Below are positions 31,728 through 38,608 of a stretch of 39,915 nt of DNA, piece by piece (the first letter of the stretch is position 1; each line of letters begins with the position of its first letter). The stretch comes from a virus. The position numbers were made by a program, and so were the translations under genes. The notes beneath the pieces were generated by a model. The model was not told where the DNA came from, made no database searches, and worked only from the letters and a program-made list of their open reading frames with translations. The stretch is from IMG/VR virus record IMGVR_UViG_3300028802_000040, positions 1 to 39,915 of that record; one strand, given 5' to 3'.

Positions 31728-31920
31728 AGTGTGCCACGAGTGTGTCACGAGTGTGCCCCCTTAAGAAAGGTTGGCACACTGGCACACTGGACGTTTTCGG
31801 CTCTCCTCCTGAACACACTTTTTATATATATATATATATATATCAAGTACTTAGCAGTTTCATGGCACACTGGCACATGCCAGTGTGCCAGTGTGCCAAG
31901 GTTTTCTCAGGTGTCACACT
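31728..31920. other. Candidate replication origin with iterons and TA tract
   Basis: Nine or so copies of the 9-mer AGTGTGCCA or its complement TGGCACACT occur here: + at 31728, 31739, 31750 (exactly 11 bp apart), - at 31772 and 31780, then - at 31863 and 31871 (partial) and + at 31882 and 31890. A (TA)10 tract (31823-31842) lies in the middle. The copies at 31863-31890 form a perfect 13-bp inverted repeat with a 2-base gap. Iterons plus an easily melted tract next to a RepA-like gene are the hallmarks of an origin. Confidence 0.65.
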
Positions 31921-31994
31921 TCGATTGGCATACCCTTACGACAACGCTTGCAACTGTTAGCGTACATAGCTAGCACCCAACAAGGAGACTGACC

Positions 31995-32318
31995 ATGAGC
32001 AGTTTTAGATTTTCCACCATTCACGCCATGATACCGGCGTCTGACTATTTCGCGGTCTATGCCGCGGAGGAAGCGCCCTTTTACTTTCTCGACCGGCTGC
32101 AATGTCTCGTGGCTGGGCGGACGTTCGGAGCTACTGAAGAAGATGAGGAGGAGGAGGAAATTGCCTTCATGGAAGTGGGCAGGGACGGATATCATGATCC
32201 CACGGACGCGAGCAATTTTTTGGCGTTCTGTCATGAACGAGACATCACGGATGAATTGAAGGCGAAGTGGTCGCAGGAAGGGAAATCCCGCCACGAGAAG
32301 AAGACGAAGGCAGCGTAG
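31995..32318 (+). CDS. Hypothetical acidic protein
   Basis: 107 aa, ATG after CAAGGAGACTGACC. Residues 45-62 include a run of acidic residues (EEDEEEEEIAF). The N-terminus is aromatic-rich (MSSFRFSTIHAMIPASDYF); the C-terminus is basic (KWSQEGKSRHEKKTKAA). No family was recognised. It is the last + strand gene of this block and follows the origin. Confidence 0.5.
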   Translation: MSSFRFSTIHAMIPASDYFAVYAAEEAPFYFLDRLQCLVAGRTFGATEEDEEEEEIAFMEVGRDGYHDPTDASNFLAFCHERDITDELKAKWSQEGKSRHEKKTKAA

Positions 32319-32338
32319 GCCCGTACTGGGGGGAGATC

Positions 32339-32357
32339 GGGGCACCTATGCCCCTTT
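32339..32357 (+). terminator. Weak terminator-like hairpin
   Basis: GGGGCA (32339-32344) and TGCCCC (32349-32354) form a 6-bp stem with a CCTA loop, then TTT. It lies 21 bases after the stop of the gene at 31995-32318 and before the convergent small - strand gene. Confidence 0.4.
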
Positions 32358-32389
32358 CCGGCAGGAATTGGGGCAGTCTCAGGGGCCGT

Positions 32390-32617
32390 TCACCTTCTCT
32401 TTTCGAGCTGCTCAATGCGCCGCTGGACGTAATCGAGGCTATCATGGAGGTGGGTAAGATCCGATTCGACTTGCATGGCCTTCGTCTGGAGGGTCTGTAC
32501 GGTATCGTGGAGGGCGAGGGTACGGAGCAGAAAGAAGAGCACGAGACCTTGCGAGAGCGCGAGCAACCCCAGGAAAACGTTTCGTGTGACGTCCGAGGTG
32601 TCCATTGCCCGTAGCAT
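32390..32617 (-). CDS. Small membrane protein with coiled coil
   Basis: 75 aa from ATG 32617; ATG 32605 (MDTSDVTRNVF) is an equally good start. One transmembrane helix (VFLGLLALSQGLVLFFLLRTLAL) is followed by a coiled coil (TVQTLQTKAMQVESDLTHLHDSLDYVQRRIEQLEKRR). This resembles spanin-like or other small membrane-anchored phage proteins, but no lipobox or partner is seen. There is no strong ribosome site. The topology argues for a real gene; antisense + strand frames here look like shadows. Confidence 0.5.
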   Translation of the reverse strand: MLRAMDTSDVTRNVFLGLLALSQGLVLFFLLRTLALHDTVQTLQTKAMQVESDLTHLHDSLDYVQRRIEQLEKRR

Positions 32618-32623
32618 AGCACG

Positions 32624-32651
32624 CCGCCGCCCGGACTACTCCGAGCGGCGG
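32624..32651 (-). other. Stable 12-bp hairpin after the ParB-like operon
   Basis: CCGCCGCCCGGA (32624-32635) and TCCGAGCGGCGG (32640-32651) form a 12-bp stem, with one G-T wobble and a four-base loop. It lies just beyond the stop of the - strand ParB-like gene. There is no T-tract, so a rho-dependent end or RNA-stabilising role is more likely than intrinsic termination. Confidence 0.5.
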
Positions 32652-32660
32652 TTAGTGTAC

Positions 32661-33701
32661 TTACGCGGCTTTCGCGACGCTCAGGTCAACGAAGAGCGGG
32701 AACGGCTGGGGGTTTTTCCCCTTGGTGCGCCATACCAGCTTGGTCACCGTCTTCCCTTGGACGTAGAGATTGAAGGCGAGGATGATATAGGCCACGATCT
32801 CCTTGCGAGAGAGCCGGTTCACCTTATTGCGGTGGTCGTTCAATTTCCTATGGAGTTGATAGACCGGAGACGTGATCTCAAATCCTAACTCGCTCTCCAG
32901 TTGCGCCCAGAAAGCGTCGGCCATTTCTTTGTTCACCGCGCTCGCGTAGTAGTGAGCGAAGATGCTGATGCCTGCGGGAATGAGGGGTTTCGTTCCTGCC
33001 GCGAAGGGGATGCTTTCTCGGATGCTGCCACAGACAGCAAGTACCTTTTCGATTTCGATATGGGTGTACAAATTTCCCGCCGCTCCAATCGCGGTATAGC
33101 GTCCCGCTTCATAGGCCAACACGTTGGCGAGCGCTTGGGCCAAGGGAACCGAGGTGACTGCGTCCTCTCCGGCCAGGGCGAGCATGTTGCCTGCGGTGCG
33201 CTTCTTGTTGGTGTCCATATTGCGCTGGGATTCCGGGCGCACGCCAAAGACGATAAGGGTTTCGATATCCTTGCCCGACTCCACAATCCCCTCTAGGCGG
33301 TGTTGGCCGTCGAGCAGCGCGCCGGTGTTATCTACACGGATGGTGTCTCCGGTTAAATCCCACCCTTCGTTCTTCATGTCTCGTGCCAGAATTCTCACGG
33401 TGGCGGTATCAATGGGACGGTTCTTCCAGTTGAGCTTGAGCAAGATCGCCGCGAGTGCTGGCGTGATCTTTACGAGATAGAAGCTGAACGTGAGGGGAAC
33501 GTTGTTCGCATCCAGCGTGAACGGCTGGCCATTCGAATCGTAGGCGGTAAAGAGAAAAGGCTCCTTACTCCCTACGGAGAGTTCCGCTTGTGCAGGTGTT
33601 TGATCCGTCGCTTCTTGGGTTTTTGATTCTAAAGGCATAATGATTCCTCCGTTGTCTGGGGTAAAAGGGTTAGGGACATTCGTGACATCTTGATGGGCCA
33701 T
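32661..33701 (-). CDS. ParB-fold protein, type 2
   Basis: 346 aa from ATG 33701, preceded by CAGGAGAAAGTC; the frame is open upstream but overlaps the previous gene. The centre carries the ParB/Srx-like motif GALLDGQHRLEGIVESG (DGQHR at 131-135), followed by a helical domain. This type, with VFGVRPESQRNMDTNKKRT after the motif, is common in phages and actinobacterial mobile elements; the role is unknown, perhaps DNA binding or nucleotide-dependent regulation. It lacks the classical ParB helix-turn-helix. Residues 1-50 are disordered. It forms an operon with another ParB-like gene and a zinc ribbon. Confidence 0.65.
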   Translation of the reverse strand: MAHQDVTNVPNPFTPDNGGIIMPLESKTQEATDQTPAQAELSVGSKEPFLFTAYDSNGQPFTLDANNVPLTFSFYLVKITPALAAILLKLNWKNRPIDTATVRILARDMKNEGWDLTGDTIRVDNTGALLDGQHRLEGIVESGKDIETLIVFGVRPESQRNMDTNKKRTAGNMLALAGEDAVTSVPLAQALANVLAYEAGRYTAIGAAGNLYTHIEIEKVLAVCGSIRESIPFAAGTKPLIPAGISIFAHYYASAVNKEMADAFWAQLESELGFEITSPVYQLHRKLNDHRNKVNRLSRKEIVAYIILAFNLYVQGKTVTKLVWRTKGKNPQPFPLFVDLSVAKAA

Positions 33702-33721
33702 GACTTTCTCCTGTGAGGGGG

Positions 33722-34648
33722 TTAGTGTAAGAGTTGAGAACCACTGGGACTGAGCATCTCCGGGCTGGGGCTTTTCCTCCTTTCCTGCCACAGCGTGTTC
33801 ATTTCATTTATCCAGGCCGTGGCAATTGCTAGGCGTTCGTTCAGGGTACGAATGGTGTGAGGGGGGAGCATGCCGAGGTAAGCACTCGGCGTGACCTCCC
33901 CATTGCCAATAAGGCAAAGAGCGTCGTATCTTTTATGGACCGGGCGATACCACGCCAGGTGTTCTTCATCGGTTTTGACCATGATCTTGAACCCATCCCG
34001 GTAGATTTCACCACCTTTCGGGGTGGGTTTCCTCTTTGGTTGGCTTGGCTTCTTTACCGGCTCTTTACTTCTCTTCGCGGCGACCTCCTTTTTCGCTTGC
34101 GCCATTGTTATTTCTCCCTCCTTCATCTTCTCAAAAGTTTCCGGCGCTTCCTCCTTTATCTTCTTGGCGTCTTGGACATAACGCGGACTGGCTCCGGCAT
34201 CTTTAGCGGCTTTGTCGCGGGCTTCTCCTTTCTCCTGTTCCGGTAATTTTACCGGAACAGAATCTTTTCCTTTGTTGTTCTGTGTTGCTTGCCTTCGTTT
34301 CTTCGCCTCCTCCGCGTATAGTTCCTCGAGCTTCACTGCGGCGGCGGCTCTTTGGCTTGGGGTCTTGTGTCGCCGACCATTGTCATTCGCGAGAATCCAC
34401 GATGCAGCGGTTTCCAGGTTCGTACAGCCTTTCAGCTCCTTTATCTCAAAGGGTAGCCCAAGGCGGGTGCAGATTTCATAGCGGTGGTGTCCATCAAGTA
34501 GGATCGGATCTTCCACTCCTTCGCGCTTCCACACGACGAGGGCATCACGACATCCCTCCCTTTTAAGGAGTTCCTCCAACGTCTGTTTTTCTTCTCGTGT
34601 TAGGACAGGTAGTCGGTCCTGTAGCACTGGATCAATTGTGATCTTCAC
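33722..34648 (-). CDS. ParB-like protein with HTH
   Basis: 308 aa from GTG 34648, which overlaps the stop of the zinc-ribbon gene (GTGA) and follows AAGGAGGAGAAC. The N-terminal ParB-fold motif is ILLDGHHRYEICTRLGL (DGHHR at 52-56). A central helix-turn-helix (ARDKAAKDAGASPRYVQDAKKIKEEAPE) after a basic AEEAKKRRQ segment is typical of the non-partition ParB-like proteins of plasmids and phages. A basic stretch (SKEPVKKPSQPKRKPTPKGG) joins a C-terminal helical domain. No ParA is present in the window, so gene regulation is more likely than partitioning. Confidence 0.7.
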   Translation of the reverse strand: MKITIDPVLQDRLPVLTREEKQTLEELLKREGCRDALVVWKREGVEDPILLDGHHRYEICTRLGLPFEIKELKGCTNLETAASWILANDNGRRHKTPSQRAAAAVKLEELYAEEAKKRRQATQNNKGKDSVPVKLPEQEKGEARDKAAKDAGASPRYVQDAKKIKEEAPETFEKMKEGEITMAQAKKEVAAKRSKEPVKKPSQPKRKPTPKGGEIYRDGFKIMVKTDEEHLAWYRPVHKRYDALCLIGNGEVTPSAYLGMLPPHTIRTLNERLAIATAWINEMNTLWQERRKSPSPEMLSPSGSQLLH

Positions 34649-34818
34649 TCGTTCTCCTCCTTTCTGGTTAGGGGTTTCGTAGCGGCTTTGCCCGGTGGTC
34701 TGGGCTTGTCCCAACTCGCCGACTTGCAGCGGGGACACTGGCGAACATCCTCCTGACGAGGGAACCAAGACCAACCACAGCGCAGACAGGTGATAGGGCC
34801 AGCGCGTTCAATTCTCAT
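34645..34818 (-). CDS. Zinc-ribbon microprotein 3, upstream partner of ParB-like gene
   Basis: 57 aa: MRIERAGPITCLRCGWSWFP opens it; ligands C11-x2-C14 and C28-x2-C31; W36 and the DKPRPP segment follow. The last residues (LTRKEENE) are encoded by the ribosome site of the next gene. The TGA stop overlaps the GTG of the ParB-like gene, giving coupled translation. The ATG lies six bases after a -10 box and has no ribosome site. Same family as the zinc ribbons at 27237, 29205 and 34942. It heads a - strand operon. Confidence 0.65.
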   Translation of the reverse strand: MRIERAGPITCLRCGWSWFPRQEDVRQCPRCKSASWDKPRPPGKAATKPLTRKEENE

Positions 34819-34824
34819 ATAATA

Positions 34825-34853
34825 AGGATACCCATAAATGAATAAGATGTCAA
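34825..34853 (-). promoter_or_regulatory. Leaderless-type promoter of zinc ribbon 3
   Basis: On the - strand TTGACA (34853-34848), 17 bp, TATCCT (34830-34825), then six bases to the ATG at 34818. TTGACATC at its upstream end recurs in the recombination-operon promoter at 27191, hinting at shared control. Confidence 0.6.
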
Positions 34854-34906
34854 TACCTGTTTAAGGAAACTTAGGTAGTAGGCAAAAAAATATACAGGGA
34901 GAGGGC

Positions 34907-34935
34907 TTGCGAACATATTCCCGAAGGTGTACACC
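34907..34935 (+). promoter_or_regulatory. Leaderless-type promoter of zinc ribbon 4
   Basis: TTGCGA (34907-34912), 17 bp, TACACC (34930-34935), six bases, then ATG at 34942. Both boxes are weak, but the spacing is identical to the other members of the group. It diverges from the promoter of zinc ribbon 3. Confidence 0.4.
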
Positions 34936-34941
34936 TTGGGG

Positions 34942-35100
34942 ATGTCGAAGTCATTTCTCGCGCGGCGCTACACTTGCAAGGTGTGTGGGCATGAGTGGTA
35001 TCCGCGCGGGCCAGGCAAGCCATTACGGTGCAGCAAGTGCAAGAGTCCGTACTGGAACAAGCCGCGCGACAAGAAGCTCTCGGAGCGGGTGCTTGCCTAG
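34942..35100 (+). CDS. Zinc-ribbon microprotein 4
   Basis: 52 aa: MSKSFLARRYTCKVCGHEWY opens it; ligands C12-x2-C15 and C30-x2-C33, with W19, R22, S35-P36 and W38, then a basic tail (NKPRDKKLSERVLA). It belongs to the same family as the other three small zinc ribbons and stands divergent to zinc ribbon 3, with about 120 bases between their starts. No Shine-Dalgarno sequence is seen, although GGGG precedes the ATG. Confidence 0.6.
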   Translation: MSKSFLARRYTCKVCGHEWYPRGPGKPLRCSKCKSPYWNKPRDKKLSERVLA

Positions 35101-35269
35101 AGATGAAATTCGGCTATTCGTAGAGTGCGCGCAAGGCAGACGAGCGGGAAACAATCGAAGGAAGAGGAGGGGCCAGCCAAGTACACTAACCCGACCTGAT
35201 AGGGATGCGGTAGAGTCGCTACCGCGCGAGTCACAACGTAACTATAGTGTTTGATAGGAGAAATACAGT
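35101..35269. other. Intergenic region with hairpin
   Basis: No gene was found. GCGGTAG (35207-35213) and CTACCGC (35219-35225) form a perfect 7-bp stem, possibly ending the zinc-ribbon transcript. TATAGT at 35243-35248 may be the -10 box of the secreted-protein gene at 35270; a matching -35 is not evident. Confidence 0.4.
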
Positions 35270-35743
35270 ATGTATTCAAAAGCATTCTTGTCCGCCACTT
35301 TCGCGAGCCTCCTGCTCGCCTCCACCAGTTTCGCTCAAGCCACCCGCCCCGAACCACCGCGCCCTCGCCCCTTTCCCGTCGTCGAGAGGGAGCCCCTGAC
35401 TGTCGGGGCGACCTGCGTCCAGGGAGACGGTGAGGAAGGCGATATTCTGCACTTCGCCAAAATTCGTTTCACCCTTGACCGTGGGATGCTCAACCCCCGT
35501 GACAACCGTGATGGAGCCGCGTTGAACCTCATCCCTCGCGACATTCCGCTGACTGTCATCGTCCGCCACGATCCCAAGCGGATTCACGATGTGTCGGCTC
35601 GCGTGTTGGCGTTTCTCCGTGCCCGCTCTGATGGGCTGAGCAACCGGGCGAAGTTGCATATCCTGAGCACCGAGTATTCGACCGAGTGTGGCACAGCGGA
35701 CGCGAGCGACGATCCGCAGCCGCCGCACCCGCCCCGTCACTAA
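35270..35743 (+). CDS. Secreted protein of unknown function
   Basis: 157 aa, ATG after ATAGGAGAAATACAGT. The first 24 residues (MYSKAFLSATFASLLLASTS, FAQA) are a Sec signal peptide with cleavage expected after SFA or AQA. A Pro/Arg-rich stretch (TRPEPPRPRPFPVVERE) follows, then a mixed domain with VGATCVQGD and a second Cys near the end (STECGTA), and a His/Pro-rich tail (PQPPHPPRH). Two cysteines fit an exported, perhaps disulfide-bonded protein. It is not a lipoprotein. No family recognised. A terminator follows. Confidence 0.55.
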   Translation: MYSKAFLSATFASLLLASTSFAQATRPEPPRPRPFPVVEREPLTVGATCVQGDGEEGDILHFAKIRFTLDRGMLNPRDNRDGAALNLIPRDIPLTVIVRHDPKRIHDVSARVLAFLRARSDGLSNRAKLHILSTEYSTECGTADASDDPQPPHPPRH

Positions 35744-35784
35744 AAGTTATCACCTCTTCCTTGTCCCGCCCTGGCCCGCGCACG

Positions 35785-35813
35785 ACTCCCCCTCTCATAG
35801 GGGGAGTTTTTTT
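35785..35813 (+). terminator. Strong intrinsic terminator
   Basis: ACTCCCCC (35785-35792) pairs with GGGGGAGT (35800-35807) across a short loop and runs straight into seven T bases (35807-35813). It ends the + strand transcript of the secreted protein and lies between it and the convergent - strand series. Confidence 0.85.
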
Positions 35814-35838
35814 GTACCCGGCTTATCGCGCGGTGCAC

Positions 35839-36414
35839 TTAGGGGTGGGTGCCGTAGGATGTCATCAGCGGGTGGTGATCCTCGTGCGCGCTGCTGGCGG
35901 CCCACGTATTGAGCGCCTCGCGAAACGCTTCTTCCGTGGCGGGAGATTGGAACTGGATGAGTCCGAGTTCATATTTATCGCGGAGCATGGTCGGAGAGTA
36001 GGCCAGGAGTGTGTCAATGAACGGCTGGGCAATGCCAGCGGCGGCGAGCGCGGTGGAGAATGCCATGTCAGCGGCGGTGGCGCGTGCCTCCTCGCTGGGG
36101 TTGAACTCCGGCGTCGTCGTCTCTTCCCTCGCGTCGCCATCGTAGTGGTGGCCAGTGAGGGTATGGGTATGCGCTTCCATGACATCGCAGGGAACGAAGG
36201 CGAAACCATAGCCGAGTGGGGCACCGACAAAGTGACAGTCGTTCCAGTGCAGTTTGCGAGCGAGCTTATCGCAGGCGGTGGCATGGTTCTCGATCACGCT
36301 CTTGCGCGATTCATGGGTGATGTAGGCCGCTTCGCCACGGGTCTGGGTCCAGGCTTTGACGCGGGCGGGAAGTTGATCGGTTCTGGGAACGAACTTGGTG
36401 AAGATAGTTGGCAT
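35839..36414 (-). CDS. Hypothetical protein
   Basis: 191 aa from ATG 36414, after CAAGGAGACTGACACG. The N-terminal part (MPTIFTKFVPRTDQLPARVKAW) is followed by a Tyr/His/Arg-containing domain (HWNDCHFVGAPLGYGFAFVPC) and a helical C-terminus (FREALNTWAASSAHEDHHP). It does not match any family I recognise. It is the last gene of the - strand series. Confidence 0.5.
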   Translation of the reverse strand: MPTIFTKFVPRTDQLPARVKAWTQTRGEAAYITHESRKSVIENHATACDKLARKLHWNDCHFVGAPLGYGFAFVPCDVMEAHTHTLTGHHYDGDAREETTTPEFNPSEEARATAADMAFSTALAAAGIAQPFIDTLLAYSPTMLRDKYELGLIQFQSPATEEAFREALNTWAASSAHEDHHPLMTSYGTHP

Positions 36415-36418
36415 CGTG

Positions 36419-36727
36419 TCAGTCTCCTTGTTGTTGTGAGGCGAACAGTGAAGGTTGCGCGGGCAGGGGAACAGGGAGCCCCGCCAGGACCGCTTTGATC
36501 TCAGACTCATATTTCGTGAACAGCTTCAGGCAGACGGGGGGAAGGCCACCGTCGTACTCGTTGCCGTCCCAGGTGGCCCAGTCGTGATGGGGACGCCAGG
36601 CCGCCTGACCCTTGTTGCGCCACTGGTACTCGGTTGTCCGTTGGCCAGCGAAGAGCGTCGAGGGAATGACACTGACGCGCCATTGGGTCTGCTGGTAGGG
36701 TAGGGTGGGAGAAGTGTAGTATGTCAT
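36419..36727 (-). CDS. Hypothetical protein, Trp/Tyr-rich
   Basis: 102 aa, ATG after CAAGGAGACTAATC, a site that overlaps the stop of the preceding gene. Rich in aromatic residues (YQWRNKGQAAWRPHHDWATW). A predicted C-terminal helix is LKLFTKYESEIKAVL. No family was recognised. Four bases separate its stop from the next start. Confidence 0.5.
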   Translation of the reverse strand: MTYYTSPTLPYQQTQWRVSVIPSTLFAGQRTTEYQWRNKGQAAWRPHHDWATWDGNEYDGGLPPVCLKLFTKYESEIKAVLAGLPVPLPAQPSLFASQQQGD

Positions 36728-36729
36728 GA

Positions 36730-37071
36730 TTAGTCTCCTTGTATGGGTGCCGTGAGGCGGTAGGGGTTGGCGAATGAGCCCGCGTCATTGCTCACCCCGT
36801 ATTTGGGCTTCACCTCGAGTCTTTGCCCATCCGAGGTGACGAACGGGTTACTGTCAGATCCCGCCTCCCAGAGGCCGTCGCCGGGCGTGAGGTCGTTGAA
36901 CTTGGCCTTGACCTCCTCGGTGCGCCCGCTGGGCGTGGTGAGGATATACGGATTGGTGTAGGTGCCGTGGTCGTTGCCATGGTATTTCGGGGTGAGCGTG
37001 CCATAGTCTTGCGCGTGGGCCGTGGTACTGAGCAGGGTGGTGAGGGTGATGGTGGTCAGTAGACGTTTCAT
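36730..37071 (-). CDS. Small secreted protein with internal repeats
   Basis: 113 aa, ATG after CAAGGAGAAGCCCA. A signal peptide (MKRLLTTITLTTLLSTTAHA) is followed by three related segments of about 27 residues: KYHGNDHGTYTNPYILTTPSG, KFNDLTPGDGLWEAG with SDSNPF, and KYGVSNDAGSFANPYRLTAP. The shared pattern is K(Y/F)...(N/D)xG...NP(Y/F). No family was recognised. A periplasmic or surface role is inferred from the signal peptide. Confidence 0.55.
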   Translation of the reverse strand: MKRLLTTITLTTLLSTTAHAQDYGTLTPKYHGNDHGTYTNPYILTTPSGRTEEVKAKFNDLTPGDGLWEAGSDSNPFVTSDGQRLEVKPKYGVSNDAGSFANPYRLTAPIQGD

Positions 37072-37149
37072 TGGGCTTCTCCTTGTTGGGTGAGGGGTTA
37101 GTCGTCCAGGGGGGACTTGTCTTCATTGCGCCATGCGCGCACGAGCCGC

Positions 37150-37260
37150 TCATGAGTCAAGCCGCAGACAGGCGACGATGCGCCACGGGGAAAATTTCTT
37201 GGCTTGTCTCCGTGCCGTGGTGAGGTTGCCGTTCATGAAGTTCGCAAGCATAGTGTCCAT
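37150..37260 (-). CDS. NGN-motif small phage protein, probably frameshifted
   Basis: 36 aa as it stands, ATG after CAAGGAGACTTGGAC. MLANFMNGNLTTARRQAKKF matches the common small phage protein with (F/L)xNGNxxxAxxxAK(R/K)(F/Y)S, normally 55-65 aa. The reading frame ends early at a TGA, but the neighbouring frame continues with GLTHERLVRAWRNEDKSPLDD to a stop at 37098, which would complete the expected length. A one-base indel near 37165 is likely. Confidence 0.5.
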   Translation of the reverse strand: MDTMLANFMNGNLTTARRQAKKFSPWRIVACLRLDS

Positions 37261-37356
37261 GTCCAAGTCTCCTTGTAAGGGTAGGGATTAGGGTCACGGC
37301 AACCCATGTGATGGTGGGCTGCTGTGGCCCCCCTCATGAGAGGGGGAAGAGGGTGG

Positions 37357-37761
37357 TTAGACGGCGCAGGCCACGCCATTGGGATAGGTGGAGGAGGTCA
37401 GCAGCTCCTTGCCGATATACAGGGAACAGCCACGACAATCGGACTGATGGTAGTAGTACAGGCCATTGGCCTTGCAGATCGCGGCGACTTGGCGCAGCGC
37501 GAATTTTTCCCGGTCGGCAATGCGCGTGCGGACGTTCATCCCGCTTTCGTGGATGGTGGTCACGCGGTAGGGAATGCCGGTCGTCTCATCCCGCTCGATG
37601 ATGAGGGAACACACGTCATTGCTGTCGCCACATTCCTGTTCATCCCAGGTATGGAGCGTGTGCTGGGCCCGGCGCAGGGCGTTGACTTCCCAGAGCCGCA
37701 GCGTGATGCCACGGGCAAGGAAATGGTGATGGAGGATGGTGTTTTTATCCGCGACTGACAT
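37357..37761 (-). CDS. Hypothetical small protein
   Basis: 134 aa from ATG 37761, after AAGGAGATCCATCAC. Helical start (SVADKNTILHHHFLARGITLRLWEV), a centre with two cysteines (EQECGDSNDVCSLIIERDE), and a C-terminal part with Cys-x2-Cys (SDCRGCSLYIG). No family was recognised. Like its neighbours it has the conserved leader of this gene series. Confidence 0.5.
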   Translation of the reverse strand: MSVADKNTILHHHFLARGITLRLWEVNALRRAQHTLHTWDEQECGDSNDVCSLIIERDETTGIPYRVTTIHESGMNVRTRIADREKFALRQVAAICKANGLYYYHQSDCRGCSLYIGKELLTSSTYPNGVACAV

Positions 37762-37850
37762 GTGATGGATCTCCTTATGGGTGAGGGGTGAGTGAAAGGG
37801 GTGAAGGGTCTCATCCAAACCCCCTCAGTCGAAGGGGCATGGGAAGACGC

Positions 37851-38561
37851 TTACGCACGAGGCTGGTAGAGCAGGGTGAGTTGGTCGGCCAGATCGGCGG
37901 GGAGGGGCACCCACGCGGCCATGCCATGTGAGGCACCGACCGCGTGCCACCGTATGGTGCTGTCGCCCCAGACGCGGCAGACGGCGAGGGTTCTGCCGGA
38001 TATCGTATTGAGTGAGCCCAGCCAGGACGCATAGTCAAGGACACGGACCTGGCCCGTATTGTCCTTGCCAGGACTCGTGACTGTGACAGCAGGGAAGGGA
38101 GAGTCCTCGGTTATGGGGATATAGGTGGAGTCGAGTTTCTCCAAGGCAAGCGAAGAGGCATAGCGCTCTATGCGGGTCACGATATGGCCTATACTGGCAT
38201 ACGCGGCCTCGTAGGCTTCCTCTTGCCATTGGTCGCGTTGTTGCTCCTCTTGCTGCTGCCTTTTCTGCTCAGCGCGCGCCATTCTATTCGCGCCCGCGAG
38301 CGTCTCAGCGGTTACGGTATTGTTGCCGACGGTGATGGTAATCATGGTGATGGGTCTCCTCGGGGTGAAAGGGTGGGTGAAAGGGTGAGGGTCCCGCCAG
38401 TGGCCTATACTGGCATACGCAGCCTCATAGGCTTCGTCTTGCCATTGATTGCGTTGTTGCTCGGCCGCCGCTTGTTTTTTCTGCTCCGCTCGCGCCATTC
38501 TGTTGGCCGCTGCGAGGGTATCAGCGGATACGGTATTGTTGCCTACGGTAATCGTAATCAT
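37851..38561 (-). CDS. Hypothetical protein with duplicated N-terminus
   Basis: 236 aa if read from ATG 38561. It contains two copies of a segment of 54 residues: MITITVGNNTVSADTLAAAN... and MITITVGNNTVTAETLAGAN..., both ending in EAYEAAYASIGH. The second starts at ATG 38345 with its own ribosome site (GAGGAGACCCATCACC). The 18 residues between (WRDPHPFTHPFTPRRPIT) are translated from a former leader. This shows a recent tandem duplication of the gene's 5' end and leader, leaving an in-frame extension. The original gene is probably 164 aa (37851-38345). The C-terminal domain (GRTLAVCRVWGDSTIRWHAVG) is of unknown family. Confidence 0.55.
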   Translation of the reverse strand: MITITVGNNTVSADTLAAANRMARAEQKKQAAAEQQRNQWQDEAYEAAYASIGHWRDPHPFTHPFTPRRPITMITITVGNNTVTAETLAGANRMARAEQKRQQQEEQQRDQWQEEAYEAAYASIGHIVTRIERYASSLALEKLDSTYIPITEDSPFPAVTVTSPGKDNTGQVRVLDYASWLGSLNTISGRTLAVCRVWGDSTIRWHAVGASHGMAAWVPLPADLADQLTLLYQPRA

Positions 38562-38607
38562 CGTGATGGTTCTCCTTGGGGTGAAAGGGTGAGGGTCCCG
38601 CCAGTGG
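38376..38607. repeat. Direct repeat of a gene leader
   Basis: A 28-bp sequence (GGTGAAAGGGTGAGGGTCCCG, continuing CCAGTGG) occurs at 38376-38403 and again at 38580-38607 in the same orientation, 204 bp apart. It marks the edges of the tandem duplication in the gene between. Confidence 0.8.
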
Positions 38608-38608
38608 A

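Noticed and set aside
31704-31973. Open frames across the TA tract
   Set aside because: The sequence is a repeat-rich, AT-centred region; the protein would contain IYIYIYI and no ribosome site is present.
32267-32614. 115-aa + strand frame
   Set aside because: It overlaps the end of the preceding gene without a ribosome site, and the opposite strand has a better protein with a membrane helix and coiled coil.
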